Source: an uncultured Thermomicrobiales bacterium
GTDB taxonomy: Bacteria > Chloroflexota > Chloroflexia > Thermomicrobiales > CADCWN01
NCBI GenBank assembly: GCA_902806415.1
Contig: CADCWN010000120.1
Coordinates: 1-63,052 of the forward strand
Direction of reading: 5' to 3'
Length of the DNA stretch: 63,052 bases
Part shown: positions 18,136 through 26,757 of the stretch, in pieces
Layout of the letters: every line of letters begins with the position of its first letter
Numbering within the stretch: the stretch's first letter is position 1
Made by a program: the position numbers and the translations under genes
The notes under the pieces: model-generated
The model's database searches: none
Told to the model about the DNA's origin: nothing
Seen by the model: only the letters and a program-made list of their open reading frames with translations

Positions 18136-19145
18136 ATGCGCAACATCCTGCGCGCGAGACCCAGGCGGGCGGCGGGCATCGGGTCGATGTCATCATCCCG
18201 ACGTTCGACGGCGCGGCACTGCTCGTCGCCTGCCTGAACGCCTTGCGCCGTCAGACCTTCCGCGATTTCGTCCCCATCGTGATCGACGACGGCTCGACCG
18301 ACGGCACGGCGGCAATCCTGGCGCGCGATTACCCCGAGGTGCGCGTGTTGCGCCGCGAACATAACGGCGGACTGGTCGCCGCCTGCAACGCCGGGATCGC
18401 CGCGACCGGTGCCGAGCTGATCTGCCTCCTCAACAACGACACCGAGGCGGAGCCCGGCTGGCTCGCCGCGCTCGTCGCCGCGCTCGACGCCGCGCCCGAC
18501 GCCGCCTCGGTCGCCTCCAAGATCCTCCTCTTCGATCGGCGTGACACGCTGCACTCGGCGGGCGACGGCTTCACGATCACCGGGCTGCCGATCAATCACG
18601 GCGTCTGGCGGCGCGACGTGGGGCAGTACGACGAGGAACATGAGCCGTTCGGCCCCTGCGCCGGCGCGGGCCTCTACCGCCGCGCGGCGCTCCGGGCGGT
18701 CGCGACCGACGCCGCCGGGCCGCTCGATCCCGACCTCTATATGTACTGCGAGGATGTGGACCTCGCCTGGCGACTCCAATTGGCCGGGTACCATTGCGTC
18801 TTCGCGCCCGACGCGCGGATCTACCATCATCTCAGCGCGACCGGCGGTGGACCATTCGCCTCCTACTGGGTCGGGCGCAACCTCCTCCTCATCCTTGCCA
18901 AAGACGTTCCCCTGCCTCTGCTCCGTCGCCATTGGCCTCGCATCGTCGCCGTCTACAGCGGGCGGGCCAGGCGCGCCGCGCGCGCCTGGCGCAGCGCGGC
19001 CGCCCGCGCGACCCTGCGCGGGATGCTCGCCGCCGTCCCCGCCCTCCCGCGCTTCTGGCGCAAGCGCCGCGCGCAGGGATCGCCACACACACCCGATCTC
19101 GCGCGGATCGAGCGCCTGCTGCTCGTGCCACGGCGACGACCGTAA
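18132..19145 (+). CDS. Family 2 glycosyltransferase, rhamnosyltransferase-like
   Basis: A GT-A-fold glycosyltransferase of 337 residues. The nucleotide-sugar site is DVIIPTFDGAALLVACL with VIDDGSTDGTAAI; the metal site is CLLNNDTEAEPGW; and the distal catalytic motif is YMYCEDVDLAWRLQLAGY, the ED pair of GT2 enzymes. The C-terminus is basic (RKRRAQGSPH) and may lie on the membrane. The ATG at 18132 overlaps the preceding reductase stop by ATGA. With that neighbour, rhamnose transfer is a fair guess, not proof. Confidence 0.85.
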   Translation: MNAQHPARETQAGGGHRVDVIIPTFDGAALLVACLNALRRQTFRDFVPIVIDDGSTDGTAAILARDYPEVRVLRREHNGGLVAACNAGIAATGAELICLLNNDTEAEPGWLAALVAALDAAPDAASVASKILLFDRRDTLHSAGDGFTITGLPINHGVWRRDVGQYDEEHEPFGPCAGAGLYRRAALRAVATDAAGPLDPDLYMYCEDVDLAWRLQLAGYHCVFAPDARIYHHLSATGGGPFASYWVGRNLLLILAKDVPLPLLRRHWPRIVAVYSGRARRAARAWRSAAARATLRGMLAAVPALPRFWRKRRAQGSPHTPDLARIERLLLVPRRRP

Positions 19146-19324
19146 CACCGGGTCAGGCCGACACGAGCCGAATCACCGCCCAGCGACATCGCGCGCCACC
19201 CCGCGCTCATGCGGCGATCTGCCGATCGTCCGCCCCCTATATCGTCTGCAACTAACCGGCAACTGTCGGTGTTTCAAGGGGTAGTGCCGCTCGGCAAGCG
19301 CGGTGAGTGATTGGGAGGGGGGCG

Positions 19325-20284
19325 ATGGCCGCAACAAGACCGTTCCGCTTCGGGATCATCAACGAGCGGATGGGGACCGCTGCGGGCTGGGCCGACCGGG
19401 CGCGCCGGACCGAAGCCCTCGGCTACGACACGTTCCTGCTGCGCGACCATTTCGTGACCGAGCCGTTCGGCGATCAGTTCGCGCCGCTCGTCGCGCTGAC
19501 GGCGGCGGCGTGCGCCACCACGCGGCTGCGCGTCGGCACGCTGGTGCTGGACAACGACTATCGCCACCCGGCCATCCTGGCGAAGGAGGCCGCGACCCTC
19601 GACCTCCTCTCCGGCGGTCGGCTCGAACTCGGGCTCGGGGCGGGCTGGCTGCGCGCGGAGTACGAGGCCGCCGGGATGCCTTACGAGCCCAACGGCGTCC
19701 GCGTCGATCGGCTCGCGGAGGCGCTGACGATCCTCAAGGGCCTGCTCGCCGACGGCCCGGTGACCTTCGCCGGGGAACACTATCGGGTGACGAACCTCGA
19801 AGGCTTCCCGAAATCTGCCCGGCCTACGGGGCCACCGATTCTGATCGGGGCGGGCAAGCGGCGAATGCTGACCCTCGCCGGGCGTCACGCCGACATCGTC
19901 GGCTTCCTCACGACCTCGGTGGCGAGCGGGACGATGCGCGACGACCCGACCGAGCGCCTCGCCGAGTCGGTCGAGCGGAAGATCGCCTGGGTGCGCGAGG
20001 GCGCGGGCGAACGCTTCGCGCAGATCGAGCTCAGCCTCATCCCCACGATCGTGATCACCGACGATCGGCGCGCGGCGACCACGCGCCTGATCCGCGAACA
20101 CGGGTGGTCGGGGATCACGCCGGAGCAAGTCGGCGCGATGCCCGCCGTCCTGATCGGCACGATCGCGGAGATCGTCGAGACACTGTGCGCGCGGCGGGAG
20201 CGCTACGGCTTCTCCTACTACATCTTCCCCGATGCCCAACTCGATAGCTGCGCCCCGCTTGTCGGCGCGCTGGCCGGGCGATGA
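19325..20284 (+). CDS. LLM-class F420-dependent oxidoreductase
   Basis: A luciferase-like TIM-barrel flavin/deazaflavin oxidoreductase of 319 residues, probably using F420. Typical segments are RAEALGYDTFLLRDHF-like RTEALGYDTFLLRDHF, ATTRLRVGTLVL, LDLLSGGRLELGLGAGW and PPILIGAGKRRMLTLAG. The ATG at 19325 follows GGAGGGGGG. The stop overlaps the ATG of the sigma gene (ATGA at 20281), which suggests an operon of oxidoreductase, sigma factor and DNA-repair alkyltransferase. The substrate is unknown. Confidence 0.85.
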   Translation: MAATRPFRFGIINERMGTAAGWADRARRTEALGYDTFLLRDHFVTEPFGDQFAPLVALTAAACATTRLRVGTLVLDNDYRHPAILAKEAATLDLLSGGRLELGLGAGWLRAEYEAAGMPYEPNGVRVDRLAEALTILKGLLADGPVTFAGEHYRVTNLEGFPKSARPTGPPILIGAGKRRMLTLAGRHADIVGFLTTSVASGTMRDDPTERLAESVERKIAWVREGAGERFAQIELSLIPTIVITDDRRAATTRLIREHGWSGITPEQVGAMPAVLIGTIAEIVETLCARRERYGFSYYIFPDAQLDSCAPLVGALAGR

Positions 20285-20928
20285 GCGGCGACGAGAGGGC
20301 GTCGATGGCCCGCGATCCGCTGCCCGGCGCGCTCGCGACCGATCTGGACGGGGCGTTCGAGGGGGTGGTCGTCGCCCATGGGGGCCGACTCTACGGTTTC
20401 GCGCTGCGTCTCTGCGGCGATCGGCGCGATGCGGAGGAGATCGCGCAGGACACGTTCATTCGCGCCTACCGCGCCCTGGGGGGCTACGATCCCGCGCGCA
20501 TCCGCGAACTCGCCCTGCGCCCCTGGCTCTACCAGATCGCCCTCAACGTCGCGCGCAACCGGGCGCGCAAGCGGCGACCCGCCACGATCCCGCTGGACGC
20601 CAACGGTGCGGGCGCGGGAGGATTGTCGGAATCGCCCTTGGCCGACGACGCGGCGCAACGCCCCGAGGCGACGATCGAGCGCGCGGAGATGGGCGCGATC
20701 CTCGCGCGCCTCGTGGCCGATTTGCCGCAGCGGTATCGCGCCGCCGTGATCCTCCGCCACATCGAACGGTTGACCTACCCCGAGATCGCCGCCGCGCTCG
20801 ACCAACCGCTCGGCACGGTCAAGGCCAACGTCCATCGCGGCGTGCGCCTGCTCCGCGCGGCCTGGCACGACCAGCAGCTTCACGAAAGGGAGACCGATGG
20901 ATCATCGACAGCAACGCCTGCTCGCTGA
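20281..20928 (+). CDS. ECF-type RNA polymerase sigma factor
   Basis: A sigma-70 family extracytoplasmic-function factor of 215 residues. Region 2 is seen as VVAHGGRLYGFALRLCGDRRDAEEIAQDTFIRAYRALGGYDP with WLYQIALNVARNRARKRRP; region 4 is LPQRYRAAVILRHIERLTYPEIAAALDQPLGTVKANVHRGVRLLR, a helix-turn-helix. No anti-sigma gene is adjacent. The gene is translationally coupled on both sides: ATGA overlap upstream, and the next gene starts 32 bases before this one stops. Control of the adjacent alkyltransferase is an inference. Confidence 0.9.
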   Translation: MSGDERASMARDPLPGALATDLDGAFEGVVVAHGGRLYGFALRLCGDRRDAEEIAQDTFIRAYRALGGYDPARIRELALRPWLYQIALNVARNRARKRRPATIPLDANGAGAGGLSESPLADDAAQRPEATIERAEMGAILARLVADLPQRYRAAVILRHIERLTYPEIAAALDQPLGTVKANVHRGVRLLRAAWHDQQLHERETDGSSTATPAR

Positions 20929-21703
20929 CGCGCGCCGCCTCGTGCGGGGTCTGCACGAACTCGCGGGGGAGGAAGCCCCGGCGGGTATCCTCCCAGCCAT
21001 CCTGGGCGAACTCGGCCTCGCCGACAGGTACTTCCCGCTCGACAGCCCGATCGGGCCGCTCCTCGTCGCGTACAACGAGCACGGCGTCGCGGCGGTCGGG
21101 CGCGGGGAGGACACGGCGGCATTCACCGAGGGCTACGCGCGCCGCTTCGGTCGCCCGCTCCGCCCGACGCCCGCGCCGCCCGCCGCGCTCGGTCACGCCA
21201 TCGCGCGGCGACTGGCCGGTGAGCGCGCCGAGATCCGATTCGATCTGCGCGGGCTCTCGGAGTTCGAGCGCGCGACCTTGCTCAAAGCGATCGAGATCCC
21301 GCGCGGCGAGGTCCGCCCCTACGCCTGGCTCGCGCGCGAGATCGGGCGACCGGGCGCGGTCCGCGCGGTCGGCTCGGCGCTCGGGCGCAATCCGGTCCCG
21401 CTGCTCATCCCCTGCCACCGGATCGTCCGCAGCGACGGATTAATTGGGGACTACGTCTTCGGCAACGCGGCGAAGCGCGCGGCCCTCGCGGCCGAGGGGC
21501 TCGTGCCCGACGAGATCGAAACGCGGGCGCGGGCGGGGGTGCGCTTTCACGCCAGCGACACCACCAGGATCTACTGCTTCCCGACCTGTCGCAACGCCCG
21601 CCGCATCACCGCGCCGCACCTCATCACCTTCGCCTCCGATAGGGCGGCTCAGGCTGCGGGCTACCGCCCCTGCAAGGTCTGTCGCCCGGCAATCGCCTCA
21701 TGA
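20897..21703 (+). CDS. O6-alkylguanine-DNA alkyltransferase fused to a C-terminal Ada-type zinc domain
   Basis: This 268-residue protein joins two repair modules. Residues about 45-205 are an Ogt/MGMT methyltransferase: FERATLLKAIEIPRGEVRPYAWLA, IGRPGAVRAVGSALGRNP and the active-site PCHRIVRSDG, whose Cys accepts the alkyl group. The last 55 residues are an Ada metal-binding domain: RIYCFPTCRNARRIT and AAGYRPCKVCRP give CxxxC and CxxC, the same zinc spacing as Ada Cys38-42-69-72, where Cys38 takes methyl from phosphotriesters. In Ada this domain is at the N-terminus, so the order here is reversed and there is no AraC helix-turn-helix. The start at 20897 (GAAAGGGAGACCG before it) lies within the sigma gene. 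Confidence 0.88.
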   Translation: MDHRQQRLLADARRLVRGLHELAGEEAPAGILPAILGELGLADRYFPLDSPIGPLLVAYNEHGVAAVGRGEDTAAFTEGYARRFGRPLRPTPAPPAALGHAIARRLAGERAEIRFDLRGLSEFERATLLKAIEIPRGEVRPYAWLAREIGRPGAVRAVGSALGRNPVPLLIPCHRIVRSDGLIGDYVFGNAAKRAALAAEGLVPDEIETRARAGVRFHASDTTRIYCFPTCRNARRITAPHLITFASDRAAQAAGYRPCKVCRPAIAS

Positions 21704-21853
21704 GCGCGCAGCAACCACGCCGCAACTCGCGATAACGATGGGGACGCGGCACGGATAGATTCGTGTGGAACCGTCCCGCCCCTCAAAGTCAAGCGGTGCT
21801 ACAATACCCCTTCGGGCGATGATGCCGCAGGCGAGAAGGAGCAGCGACGGGAC

Positions 21854-22636
21854 GTGGGGGAGAGTCCGCAGGCGACGTGCGCGCCGTATCTATCGCTGAT
21901 CATCCCGGCTTATAACGAGGGGACACGGCTCGGGGCTACACTGCGCATGGTCACCGATTACCTCGGGTCGCAGACCTATCGCTGGGAGTTGCTGGTCGTC
22001 GATGACGGCAGCGACGACGAGACCCTCCCCCTCGCCAGGGCATTCGCCGCCGACCATGCTAGCTTACCCGTGCGGGTAATCGGCAACCCCCATCGCGGCA
22101 AGGCGTATGCCGTCCGCACGGGCGTGCTGGCGGCTCGCGGGAAAGTCGTCGGCTTCACCGACGCCGACCTCGCCACCCCGATCGACACGCTCGCCGCCGC
22201 GATCGATCGTTTCGCCGCCGGGGCGGATGTCGTCATCGGCTCGCGCGAGGGTCCGGGCGCGGTGCGGCGCGACGAGCCCGCCTATCGGCACCTGATGGGG
22301 CGCGTCTTCAACGGCCTGGTGCAGATCATCGCGCTGCCCGGTATCCAGGATACCCAGTGCGGCTTCAAGTTCATGCGTGGACCGGTCGCGCGCAAACTCT
22401 TCGCCGTCACCCACCTCTACGATGAGCAGAGCGCGGCACCGCAAGGCCCGGCGGTGACCGGCTTCGATGTCGAACTCCTCTACCTCGCCCGGCGGCACGG
22501 GTATCGGATCGCCGAGGTTGCGGTGGTGTGGCAGTATGTCTCGGAAAGCAAAGTCAATCCCCTCCGCGACACCCTCCGCAATCTCCGGGATCTCCTGCTG
22601 GTGCGCGCCAATAGCCTGCGCGGGCGCTACCGCTGA
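21854..22636 (+). CDS. Family 2 glycosyltransferase, dolichyl-phosphate glucose synthase-like
   Basis: A 260-residue GT-A glycosyltransferase resembling DPG/DPM synthases that load a sugar onto a polyprenyl phosphate. Motifs are LSLIIPAYNEGTRLGATLR, LLVVDDGSDDETL, HRGKAYAVRTGVLAARG, the metal-binding GFTDADLATP and DTQCGFKFMRGPVARKLF with GFDVELLYLARR. No membrane segment is present. The start is a GTG at 21854. Such enzymes make the lipid-linked sugar used by GT39-type transferases like the two at the left end of the window; that link is inference. Confidence 0.85.
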   Translation: MGESPQATCAPYLSLIIPAYNEGTRLGATLRMVTDYLGSQTYRWELLVVDDGSDDETLPLARAFAADHASLPVRVIGNPHRGKAYAVRTGVLAARGKVVGFTDADLATPIDTLAAAIDRFAAGADVVIGSREGPGAVRRDEPAYRHLMGRVFNGLVQIIALPGIQDTQCGFKFMRGPVARKLFAVTHLYDEQSAAPQGPAVTGFDVELLYLARRHGYRIAEVAVVWQYVSESKVNPLRDTLRNLRDLLLVRANSLRGRYR

Positions 22637-22726
22637 GCGCCCGTAGTGCGGCAAGGCAATAGCTCATGGATGGTGGGAGGACTGCGGGGGGAGCAACGCT
22701 GGCCGGTATCGTCAAGCGCGGTCGTA

Positions 22727-23500
22727 TTAACGCCCGATCATGATTTCGCGGGCGATCAAGCCGCCAGTGGCGCTCGTCTCGCGCTGTAGCTGCACTTGCA
22801 GACCGGCCACCAGGTCGGCGATCGTGCCGGGATGACCGTTGGCGCGGACGATCGCCGTGTCGCGCAGCACGAGGAGGCGCTCATCCCCGCGCGCCCCGCC
22901 GACCGAGACCACGATTCGCCCGGCGGTCTCATCGACCGACCGGATCGTCGCCGAGACCGCCGCCGGTCGTGTCGCCTGCGCCTGCACTTGCATCTGCCCG
23001 ATCGGGCGTTTAAAGGCCAGAATCTCGCCGGTATTCTCGGCCGGGCGTGTCGGATTGGCATTGAGCAGGGTGGTCGTGACCGGGCGCACCAGCGCGCCAT
23101 TCGTCGTCGTCCTGGTCATGAAACGGGCGTCCGGGTGCTGCGCGGCGAGCGCGGTCGTCAGCCCGGCCGCGAGCAGGATCGTAGTCAGCGAGACGATCGC
23201 CGCCGCGCCCGACCAAGCGTGGCGCCAGGGCAGCGCCGCCGTCGCGACACCGAATCCCGCGCTCGAAGCGGCCACCCGATCGAGGACGGCGGCGCGCACG
23301 CGCGGTTCGAGGACGATCGGGCGCATCCCCCGCAACTGGCTATCCAGAGCGCGATAGTGCTGCAATTGCGCGAGGCACGCCTGGCACCCGAGGATATGCG
23401 TGCTGAGCGCGACACGCTCGACCTCGTCGAGATCGGGGTCGTTGTAGCGCGCCAGCAACGGCGCAACCTGGCGACAAGAACGCTGCGCGACCGAAGCCAT
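22727..23500 (-). CDS. Membrane anti-sigma factor with zinc (zf-HC2) domain
   Basis: The partner of the sigma gene directly upstream on the same strand. The N-terminal anti-sigma domain has the ZAS motif HILGCQAC (His35-x3-Cys39-x2-Cys42). One membrane segment follows at about 97-118 (IVSLTTILLAAGLTTALAA), and the external part ends in a beta-rich domain (RPAAVSATIRSVDETAGRIVVSV...) like DUF5666. The ATG at 23500 comes 4 bases after the sigma stop, so the pair is an operon. It should hold the sigma factor at the membrane until a signal triggers its cleavage or release. Confidence 0.82.
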   Translation of the reverse strand: MASVAQRSCRQVAPLLARYNDPDLDEVERVALSTHILGCQACLAQLQHYRALDSQLRGMRPIVLEPRVRAAVLDRVAASSAGFGVATAALPWRHAWSGAAAIVSLTTILLAAGLTTALAAQHPDARFMTRTTTNGALVRPVTTTLLNANPTRPAENTGEILAFKRPIGQMQVQAQATRPAAVSATIRSVDETAGRIVVSVGGARGDERLLVLRDTAIVRANGHPGTIADLVAGLQVQLQRETSATGGLIAREIMIGR

Positions 23501-23504
23501 GGGG

Positions 23505-24110
23505 CTATGCTGCTCCCTTGCTACTCGTCGTTTGCTGAACCTCCGGGCTATCCTCACCATACGCAACGCGGAACGCTTCGCGCGCCCGGAAGAGTCTGGT
23601 CTTGACCGCACCGGAAGAAATCCCCAGAATCTCGGCGATCTCGTTACAGGATAAGCCCTCGTGGCTGTGGAGTAGGAGCGGCGCGGCGTACTTCGTCGGC
23701 AACTTTGCTAACGCACGGTGGACCGCTTCGGCTTCCACGACATCGCCATCCATATCGCCGGTCGTGATCCCGTCGTTCAGGAGCGGCAACCAGCGGATCA
23801 GTCGGCGACGACGCAGGGCGCTGAATGCGGTATTCCCGGCGATCCGGTAGAGCCACGGGGCGAGCCGCAGATCATCGCCCATCCGCGGCAACGCCTTGTA
23901 CGCCTTCAGGAAACTCTCCTGCGCCAGATCGTTCGCGAGTTCGCGGTCGTGTACCAGGCCATAGATGTAGTTGATGATCCGGTGCTGATAACGCTCGAAG
24001 ATTTCGCTGAACGCCGCCGGGTCGCCACGGCGCGCCCGCCATACCAGATGATCATCGATTGTGGGCGCGGCTCCGGTCCCGGCTGTCTGGCCCATCGTCT
24101 GCTCGATCAT
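23505..24110 (-). CDS. ECF-type sigma factor paired with anti-sigma
   Basis: About 201 residues. Region 2: RGDPAAFSEIFERYQHRIINYIYGLVHDRELANDLAQESFLKAYKALPRM with APWLYRIAGNTAFSALRRRRL. Region 4: LPTKYAAPLLLHSHEGLSCNEIAEILGISSGAVKTRLFRAREAFR. The ATG at 24110 is preferred; TTG and GTG codons near 24140 are in frame. The gene is the first of a two-gene unit with the membrane anti-sigma factor and is divergent from a site-2 protease gene. Autoregulation is usual for this class, but I could not find a convincing repeated promoter. Confidence 0.88.
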   Translation of the reverse strand: MIEQTMGQTAGTGAAPTIDDHLVWRARRGDPAAFSEIFERYQHRIINYIYGLVHDRELANDLAQESFLKAYKALPRMGDDLRLAPWLYRIAGNTAFSALRRRRLIRWLPLLNDGITTGDMDGDVVEAEAVHRALAKLPTKYAAPLLLHSHEGLSCNEIAEILGISSGAVKTRLFRAREAFRVAYGEDSPEVQQTTSSKGAA

Positions 24111-24524
24111 TTCTCGCGCCCCCCATTGCGCCGGCACCAACGCCTCATGAGTGAAATACGCGCGAAACGGTCGTTCGGTTGCATAATCGAGGAAAACACT
24201 CTCGACCGTACCTCAAACAGGGGCCGCACCAGTGCCACCGGTGCGGCTCGACCTGCATTCGGCTGCCCGCATATTGATCCTGTTCGTCACGTGTTCTACA
24301 CTAGACATATCAATATCGCGCCCCCCCCGCCAAGCGGGTGCGCGGCATCTCGCCCCTGGCCGACGCCGCCCGCAACGACATCGCGCGACACGATGACAAA
24401 GATGCCGCAGCTATCGTGGGGAAGTCCACCGAACCCTCGCCCGGAATGGCGGGCAAGCGGCGTGCGTTAACCACGTGCGGGAGCGACCGCGCGGATCCCG
24501 CAGTCATGGAGAGGCGAAGAGACG
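24111..24524. other. 414-base divergent control region between sigma and site-2 protease genes
   Basis: No gene with a ribosome site is visible. The region holds a hairpin around 24223-24248 (GCCGCACC / GGTGCGGC, 9-nt loop) and a plus-strand promoter candidate described separately. The middle part (24150-24330) is less GC-rich than its surroundings, as expected of a promoter zone serving both strands. Confidence 0.5.
24274..24302 (+). promoter_or_regulatory. Candidate sigma-70 promoter upstream of the M50 protease
   Basis: TTGATC (24274-24279) and TACACT (24297-24302) are exactly 17 bases apart on the plus strand. It would leave a leader of about 215 bases before the GTG start of the protease gene. 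Confidence 0.4.
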
Positions 24525-25697
24525 GTGGGGAAATCGCTGGTCATCGGGCACGTCCGGGGGATCGAGATCAAGGTCCATCCCTCGTTTCTGCTCGTCCTGC
24601 CGTGGACCGCGCTGAACTGGGGCTATTTCGGCGGCCACGGCCTCGCCGGTGTCGGCTTCGGCCTCGTCCTGATGACCCTCCTTTTCGCCTTCGTCGTCCT
24701 CCACGAACTCGGCCATTGCTTCGTCGCACTCCATTTCGGCGTCGGCGTACGCGACATCACCTTGCTGCCGATCGGCGGGGTGGCGCGGATCGAGCAGATA
24801 CCGCTGTCCCCGGTGCGCGAGATCGCCATCGCCCTCGCCGGCCCGGCGGTCAACCTCGCGATCGCCATCCTTTTCGCCCCCCCGGTCTTCCTGATCGCCG
24901 CCGCCAATAACCTCGGCAATCCGCTCGAACTGCTGATCTTCCTCACCGACATGACCCCGACCGGCTTCATCCTCTACCTGTTCTTCACCAATATCACCCT
25001 GGTCCTGTTCAATCTGCTCCCGGCCTTCCCGATGGATGGGGGGCGGGTCTTGCGCGCGTTCCTGAGCTTCTTCACCGCCCGCCTCACGGCCACGCGGATC
25101 GCGGTCGGGGTCGGGCAGGCACTGGCGGTCGCCATCGCCATCTTCGGCATCGCGATCGGGGCACCCTCGCTGGTGCTGGTGGCGATCTTCGTCGTCGTCG
25201 CGGCCTATGCCGAGGGTTCAGCGGTGCGGGTGGAGGATACCCTGCGCAAGCTGACGGTCGGGCAGTTCATCCTCTGGGATCTCGGCGGCGTGAACGAGCA
25301 CCACCCGCTCCCCTACGCCCTGCGCGGGGGACCGCGCGATGTCGCGGTGGTCAACACCGAAGGTCGCGTCGTCGGGATGCTCTGGCGGCATGAGGTGATG
25401 CAGGCGCTGAATGGCGGGGCGAGTCGCTCCCGCACGGTTCGCGAGTTGATGGACATCGAGGCCACGGTCGCGGATGTCGGCGACACGGTCTACGCGGTGC
25501 AGCAGCGGATGGTCGCCACGGGGCGCTGGGCGATCCCGGTCACGGAGAACGGGTACTATCGCGGCATCTTCACCAGCGACCGCTTCTGGCATGTCTATCG
25601 CAACGTGTCGCGCCGCCCCTGGCTCGACCTCCGCGCCCGCGTCTGGCGGTTCATCGAGGTTGTCGCGCTGCGACGGACCCGCTTCGGCAATCGCTAG
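24525..25697 (+). CDS. Site-2 protease family (M50) intramembrane metalloprotease with CBS-like domain
   Basis: An intramembrane zinc protease of the Rce1-unrelated S2P/M50 class. The zinc site HELGH is at residues 60-64 inside the second membrane segment, and the third ligand is Asp171 in NLLPAFPMDGGR. Six or so membrane segments lie in residues 20-230. The last 150 residues are soluble and CBS-like (RDVAVVNTEGRVVGMLWRHEVMQAL ... TVRELMDIEATVADVGDTVYAVQQRM). The GTG start follows GAGAGGCGAAGAG. Its divergent neighbour encodes a single-pass anti-sigma factor, a classical substrate type for this protease family; the functional link is an inference. Confidence 0.88.
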   Translation: MGKSLVIGHVRGIEIKVHPSFLLVLPWTALNWGYFGGHGLAGVGFGLVLMTLLFAFVVLHELGHCFVALHFGVGVRDITLLPIGGVARIEQIPLSPVREIAIALAGPAVNLAIAILFAPPVFLIAAANNLGNPLELLIFLTDMTPTGFILYLFFTNITLVLFNLLPAFPMDGGRVLRAFLSFFTARLTATRIAVGVGQALAVAIAIFGIAIGAPSLVLVAIFVVVAAYAEGSAVRVEDTLRKLTVGQFILWDLGGVNEHHPLPYALRGGPRDVAVVNTEGRVVGMLWRHEVMQALNGGASRSRTVRELMDIEATVADVGDTVYAVQQRMVATGRWAIPVTENGYYRGIFTSDRFWHVYRNVSRRPWLDLRARVWRFIEVVALRRTRFGNR

Positions 25698-25787
25698 CGG
25701 CACCTACCCCCATGACAATGGGGCACTTGCCCTCCCGATTCGGGGGGACAAGCGGCGCGATCTGCGATCGAACACGAGCGAGCGGGT

Positions 25788-26039
25788 CTAGTTCGCGCCC
25801 ATCGCCAGGCGCTCGGCGTGCCGTTCGTAAGGCACACTGAGGACACCGGATTCCCCGCCGCAGTCGATCAGTTCGGTCTCCCTGAAGCGGCGCGCATCCG
25901 TGACAATCCGCGTCTGCGCCGCGCGCGGGCGCTCAGGCGGCGTCAAGACGGTGCTGACGAGCGCCAGATTAAGGAAGGTGGCGGCGGCGTAACTGCGGAG
26001 TGCGGAAGCGGGGCGCAGACGCTTGACCATACGGAGCAT
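25788..26039 (-). CDS. Hypothetical small protein with N-terminal hydrophobic segment, 83 aa
   Basis: Not recognised. A basic N-terminus (MLRMVKRLRPA) is followed by a hydrophobic stretch (YAAATFLNLALVSTVL) that could be a signal or anchor, then a polar tail. The ATG at 26039 follows GGAGAG at a good distance. It starts 37 bases after the cyclic-di-AMP receptor gene on the same strand and could be co-transcribed with it. Confidence 0.5.
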   Translation of the reverse strand: MLRMVKRLRPASALRSYAAATFLNLALVSTVLTPPERPRAAQTRIVTDARRFRETELIDCGGESGVLSVPYERHAERLAMGAN

Positions 26040-26076
26040 CGGACTCTCCAGCAATCGGTGGCTCGTCGTCATCGGC

Positions 26077-26403
26077 TCAGAAGCGCTCGAAACGGGCGAC
26101 CGGCAGCACGAACGCCGTCGTCCCGCCGATCTCCACCGTCGCGACCTCCGCCAGCGGCCAATCTCGCGGGGTAGCGGGGAAGTGCTCGGGGAGAATCGCC
26201 CGACGCGTCTGACAATGGCGGTCCAGCAGCGTCAGTGCATGTCGCACGCGCCCGTCATCGAGGCCGATCAGGATCGCCGCGACCCCCTCGCGCAGGAAAC
26301 CGCCGCGCGCCTCGATGATCGTCGCGCTGATCCGCTCCGCCGTCAGCGCGCGGACGACCGGATCGGCATCATCGATTTGCACGAGCGCGACGATCAGCTT
26401 CAT
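26077..26403 (-). CDS. Cyclic-di-AMP receptor, PstA/DarA-like (DUF970)
   Basis: A small P-II-like trimeric protein that binds cyclic-di-AMP in the PstA/DarA family. The family pattern is clear: MKLIVALVQIDDADPVVRAL, then ARGGFLREGVAAILIGLDDGRVRHAL with the GGFL-x-G-x-x-x-x-L-I-G core, and the C-terminal EVATVEIGGTTAFVLPVARFERF. The length of 108 residues is normal. The downstream target of this receptor family is unknown. No diadenylate cyclase gene is in the window. Confidence 0.9.
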   Translation of the reverse strand: MKLIVALVQIDDADPVVRALTAERISATIIEARGGFLREGVAAILIGLDDGRVRHALTLLDRHCQTRRAILPEHFPATPRDWPLAEVATVEIGGTTAFVLPVARFERF

Positions 26404-26597
26404 ATCGCTCCCCTCGCCACCCCTTCAGCGCAGGGACCGCCCGGCAAATTGTAGCATGGCCCGCGGTTCCCACCGCCGAGACGACATTCGATGAATCGAT
26501 TGGAGCGGCTGTTACCTCCCGCGAGTACCGTGCGTTGTATTGGATGTAGAAGTCCGGTACGCAACGACCGACTTCTCCTTCTCCTCCCTCCCCTACT

Positions 26598-26629
26598 GGC
26601 CGGGCCGTGGCGTATGCCGCGGCCCGGTC
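26598..26629 (+). terminator. Strong hairpin, possible terminator
   Basis: A 14-bp GC-rich stem with two wobbles and a GTAT loop is followed by GGTTT. It is not directly behind any annotated plus-strand gene, which raises the question of what transcript it would end. Confidence 0.45.
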
Positions 26630-26645
26630 GGTTTAACGCAGAGCC

Positions 26646-26757
26646 GTCGGTCATCGGTCATCGGTCGTCAGTTTCTCGCTGGCAGCATGACTTAGTATGC
26701 TCGACGAGCAACCACTACAGATGCCCCGCTGGCGCCTGACGACCGACAACCGACGAC
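26646..26757. repeat. Hairpin repeat with tandem 7-mer arms (GGTCATC type)
   Basis: The left arm (26646-26671) reads GTCGG-TCATCGG-TCATCGG-TCGTCAG, a tandem 7-mer; the right arm (26736-26757) CTGACGACCGACAACCGACG is its imperfect complement. The loop is 64 nt. Confidence 0.65.
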
